Shown here piece after piece: positions 61,394 to 64,000 of a DNA stretch of 64,000 nucleotides. The DNA lies in contig CAMEDC010000002.1 of the NCBI GenBank assembly GCA_945913255.1, positions 83,153-147,152 of the forward strand, given 5' to 3'. Each line of letters begins with the position of its first letter. Positions within the stretch are counted from its first letter, which is position 1. This DNA comes from an uncultured Lachnospiraceae bacterium. GTDB lineage: Bacteria > Bacillota > Clostridia > Lachnospirales > Lachnospiraceae. The notes beneath the pieces are model-generated. The model did no database searches and was not told the origin of the DNA. It saw only the letters and a program-made list of their open reading frames with translations. A program made the translations under genes and the position numbers.

Positions 61394-63286
61394 TCAAGCC
61401 AGTTTTGATAAAAACACATCTTCCGGAACGGGCTTGGAGAAATAATACCCCTGAAGATATTCGCATCCCATATCCACTAAAATTCTGAGCTGTTCTTCCG
61501 TTTCCGCGCCCTCTGCCACAATATGCATATCAAGATCCCGAATCATAGATACCGTATGTTTCAGCGCCTTCATGGCATATTCATTCTCCATCGCATACCA
61601 CACCATGGTTTTATCCAGTTTTACAATATGGAAAGGATATTTCAATACATTCGTCAGATTGGAATAACCGGTACCGTAATCATCCAGTGAGAAGGTCGAT
61701 CCGCCCACTGTCATCCGCTCCATGATATTCCATAAAGTATCATTGGACAGTGTGGTTTCTGTAATCTCAAAATTGATGTAGGAATACGGGATTCCATACT
61801 CATCCATGATTCCATACAGCATTTCGCAAATGTCCTCCTGCATACACTGTACAACAGAAAGATTCACTTCTATGTAATCAATTCCTTTTTCCCAGATTTG
61901 TTCCCGTTCCATCATCTCGCACACGGTTCGGAATACAAACTCCCCGATTTTCAAAATCATTCCGTTTTTTTCTGCCATAGGAATAAACTCATCCGGACTG
62001 ATAAATCCCATTTCTTCATCATACAGACGAATCAGCGCCTCCGCAGAATTGTATCTTTGTTTCTCTACAGAAAAAATCGGCTGATAGTATACCTGAAAGC
62101 TTTTCTGTGCCAAAGCCTGCTGCATAACCTGCAGAATACGGCTCTCTCTGCGCTTTTCCGCCAGAATCTCTCCGCTGACATGCAGTACATCTCCAGCGCT
62201 GCTCTCAAAAGGCGCAGCAGCTAAATAGTCAATGGAATCCACAATATCTTCCAACGTCTTTACTTCATTCGGATAATCCATCTGCAACAGCATTGTCTCC
62301 GGCTGGATATACATATCTTGTAACGCAACCGGTTTCTCCACTTCCTCACAAATCGACGCCACTATCTTATCCACAGGATACTTTTCTTCAATAACCACCG
62401 CCAATCTTCCCTCCGAAAGATAACAGAGCGGAACCGGTTTGACTCTGACTCTAATTCTGTCAATGATATTCTTCAGGAACGCTTCACTGAATTCCACTCC
62501 TACCGCCTCCCGGACAGCCCGGTAATTTGTGACATTTATTGCAAACACGTGAAAAGTATCCTGCCTCTCCATCGCCTTTGCAATCATTTTATCAAAGCCC
62601 CTGCGATTATAGACAGCATATCGCTTGTCCTCATCATCATCCGGATTTTCCAGAGACATATAGAGGAAAAGCAGAGCTATGGAAACAGCAAACTGTATCA
62701 ACAAAATATTTGGAAACACTATCTGCAGGAGAATTCCTAATATGGTAGCCGTCATGTAGGCAGAAACAGATACTTTCTGCCACGCAGTCAGCTTCACACT
62801 GTACTTCGCCCAGACGTACAAAGAGGCACACATATAAACAATTGATGAAATATAAAGCAAGTGAAAACCGACACCATGACAGTAGCCTTCCTCTAAATTA
62901 TAATAGAAAACAAGATCTGTCACCGGAGAAGTGAGAACCAGGAAAACGGTAAAACTGATAGGCGCATACAACAATATCCTGTTGCCGACCTTCCATTCTG
63001 TTCTGCTTTTTGTCAACAACATCAGATACAGATAGTATAAAAAAGGTAATACGTTAAAGCCAATCAGATATACAATATTGGCAAGATAGACAGGAATCAC
63101 AGGTAAGCGGTATTGATCCATTACGACCGTCAGCATATCCAACAAATCCATAGTCAAAGACAGCCAGAGAAGCCCAATGAATGCGTAAGTCTGGGACAGT
63201 CTGATACCCTTCTTGTGATAGAAATGAACTAGAATATTAATTGCAAGCACAAGTGCTGCTATATCATAGTGTATAACGTATCGCAT
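61394..63286 (-). CDS. membrane cyclic-di-GMP phosphodiesterase, EAL with degenerate GGDEF
   Basis: 630 aa. Residues 1-215 hold about seven helices, then a GGDEF-like domain whose active loop reads SEGRLAVVIE, so it cannot make c-di-GMP. A complete EAL domain follows: SAEALIRLYD, VNLSVVQC, FEITETTL, LDDYGTGYSNL, KLDKTMV, EGAETEEQLR, QGYYFSKP. It should degrade c-di-GMP in response to an unknown signal. AGGAGAG before the ATG. Confidence 0.9.
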   Translation of the reverse strand: MRYVIHYDIAALVLAINILVHFYHKKGIRLSQTYAFIGLLWLSLTMDLLDMLTVVMDQYRLPVIPVYLANIVYLIGFNVLPFLYYLYLMLLTKSRTEWKVGNRILLYAPISFTVFLVLTSPVTDLVFYYNLEEGYCHGVGFHLLYISSIVYMCASLYVWAKYSVKLTAWQKVSVSAYMTATILGILLQIVFPNILLIQFAVSIALLFLYMSLENPDDDEDKRYAVYNRRGFDKMIAKAMERQDTFHVFAINVTNYRAVREAVGVEFSEAFLKNIIDRIRVRVKPVPLCYLSEGRLAVVIEEKYPVDKIVASICEEVEKPVALQDMYIQPETMLLQMDYPNEVKTLEDIVDSIDYLAAAPFESSAGDVLHVSGEILAEKRRESRILQVMQQALAQKSFQVYYQPIFSVEKQRYNSAEALIRLYDEEMGFISPDEFIPMAEKNGMILKIGEFVFRTVCEMMEREQIWEKGIDYIEVNLSVVQCMQEDICEMLYGIMDEYGIPYSYINFEITETTLSNDTLWNIMERMTVGGSTFSLDDYGTGYSNLTNVLKYPFHIVKLDKTMVWYAMENEYAMKALKHTVSMIRDLDMHIVAEGAETEEQLRILVDMGCEYLQGYYFSKPVPEDVFLSKLA

Positions 63287-63403
63287 ATCTCTCCTCAGAC
63301 ATATTCCAACATTTTCTTAGTCCTCAGATAATTATATCACACGCATACCCAAAAAGAAAGAATGCTTTGTAAATCCGCATACCAGACGCCGTTTTGAAAG
63401 AAG

Positions 63404-63432
63404 AAAAGGTGGCAATTTGCCACCTTTTTTTT
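63404..63432 (-). terminator. terminator of the tRNA cluster
   Basis: AAAAGGTGGCAA / TTGCCACCTTTT perfect stem just past tRNA-Leu; T-rich on both strands. Confidence 0.8.
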
Positions 63433-63437
63433 GAGCC

Positions 63438-63519
63438 TGCGGATAACAGGACTTGAACCTGCACATCTTGCGATACCAGAACCTAAATCTGGCGCGTCTG
63501 CCAATTCCGCCATATCCGC
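63438..63519 (-). tRNA. tRNA-Leu(TAG)
   Basis: 82 bases, acceptor GCGGATA / TATCCGC with discriminator A, a class II long variable arm, anticodon TAG in a CCAGA-TTTAGGT-TCTGG stem-loop, and T-loop GTTCAAGTC. Last of five tRNA genes in a row. Confidence 0.93.
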
Positions 63520-63616
63520 AAACAACAGAAAATTATATCTCTAACATCATTCCACGGCTGAAACGGTGAAACGGCGGAACCTTTGCTATTCAAAAGTTAA
63601 CCGCCATCTCTTTTCC

Positions 63617-63689
63617 TGAGACATGGGGGATTCGAACCCCCGACACCTTGATTAAAAGTCAAGTGCTCTACCGACTGAGCTAATATCCC
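63617..63689 (-). tRNA. tRNA-Lys(TTT)
   Basis: 73 bases, acceptor GGGATAT / ATGTCTC with several G-T pairs, anticodon loop CTTTTAA (TTT), T-loop GGTTCGAATCC. Confidence 0.93.
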
Positions 63690-63718
63690 ATATTCATATA
63701 ACAGATACATAAAAACAG

Positions 63719-63790
63719 CAGGGCTAGCTGGATTCGAACCAGCGTCTGCAGCAGTCAAAGTGCTGTGCCTTACCGCTTGGCGATAGCCCT
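63719..63790 (-). tRNA. tRNA-Gln(TTG)
   Basis: 72 bases, acceptor AGGGCTA / TAGCCCT, D-arm CGCCAAGCGGTAAGGCA typical of tRNA-Gln, anticodon TTG. Confidence 0.94.
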
Positions 63791-63835
63791 GTATATGACA
63801 CCAAGCGTGTCATTACGACACATCCGTAACGTAAG

Positions 63836-63910
63836 GGTGGATAAAGGGATTCGAACCCTTGGCCTCCAGAGCCACAATCTGGCGCGCTAACCAGCTGCGC
63901 TATACCCACC
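63836..63910 (-). tRNA. tRNA-His(GTG)
   Basis: 75 bases including the extra G-1 paired with C73; acceptor GTGGGTA / TATCCAC, anticodon GTG. Confidence 0.94.
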
Positions 63911-63939
63911 ATAGAACTTACACAGCAACAGCTGTGTAA

Positions 63940-64000
<61 letters not shown>

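Noticed and set aside
63337..63912. Open frames in the tRNA cluster
   Set aside because: They are translations of tRNA genes.

Overview
The window looks like chromosomal DNA of an anaerobic, Gram-positive gut Clostridium relative, most likely Lachnospiraceae. The reasons are the families present (DUF4317, DUF4430 plus an ECF S component, class III ribonucleotide reductase, MscL with a zinc ribbon, YtrA-type GntR, lipoprotein boxes), strong AGGAGG ribosome sites and moderate GC. Genus is inference and is not assigned. Nearly all genes lie on the minus strand; only an XRE regulator, a DUF4317 gene, a cobalamin-riboswitch operon and a CYTH gene are on the plus strand.

Layout. 1-5.7 kb: 5'-proximal part of clpC behind a YtrA-type regulator, an esterase, and the wrecked remains of a sugar-uptake locus (solute-binding protein and AraC-type sensor, each with an internal deletion). 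5.7-7.7 kb: SH3 membrane protein with a repetitive tail and a zinc-ribbon/HTH protein. 7.7-14.8 kb: purE-purM-purN-purD, an M29 peptidase, two small membrane proteins, pyrE. 14.8-17.7 kb: FIST sensor, soluble chemoreceptor and response regulator. 17.9-24.7 kb: thrH, then an amino-acid ABC importer co-transcribed with a URO-D-type protein, an SGNH hydrolase and a cystathionine synthase/lyase. 24.7-33.8 kb: broken DMT transporter, asymmetric heterodimeric ABC exporter, Rpn-type nuclease with a QQVT repeat, EamA transporter, AAC(3), FMN reductase, and a chimeric scar of ABC and metallo-beta-lactamase fragments. 33.9-37.7 kb: pyrF with a structured leader, and nrdD with a fused thioredoxin-like domain behind a probable NrdR-regulated promoter. 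37.7-49 kb: XRE regulator, TPR lipoprotein, mscL, DUF4317, B12-riboswitch operon, PepF, GH3, rhodanese-TtcA fusion, tcdA. 49-64 kb: deletion remnant of the Rpn family, S8 protease, hybrid kinase, M18 peptidase, GDP-fucose operon (manC-fcl-gmd), DJ-1 protein, CYTH protein, Mn-riboswitch-controlled cation antiporter, EAL phosphodiesterase and a five-tRNA cluster.

Themes. (1) At least five loci carry internal deletions whose ends are joined, mostly out of frame. This points to rapid local decay or to assembly collapse and is the strongest unexplained structure here. (2) A cobalamin riboswitch with a termination hairpin precedes a DUF4430 membrane protein and an ECF S component, a probable B12-acquisition pair. 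(3) The FIST, chemoreceptor and receiver genes form a compact sensory module with a duplicated terminator/promoter element in front of its FIST and receiver genes. (4) The ABC importer, URO-D, SGNH and cystathionine-lyase operon may handle sulfur or methylated amino acids. No CRISPR array, intact insertion sequence or prophage was seen.
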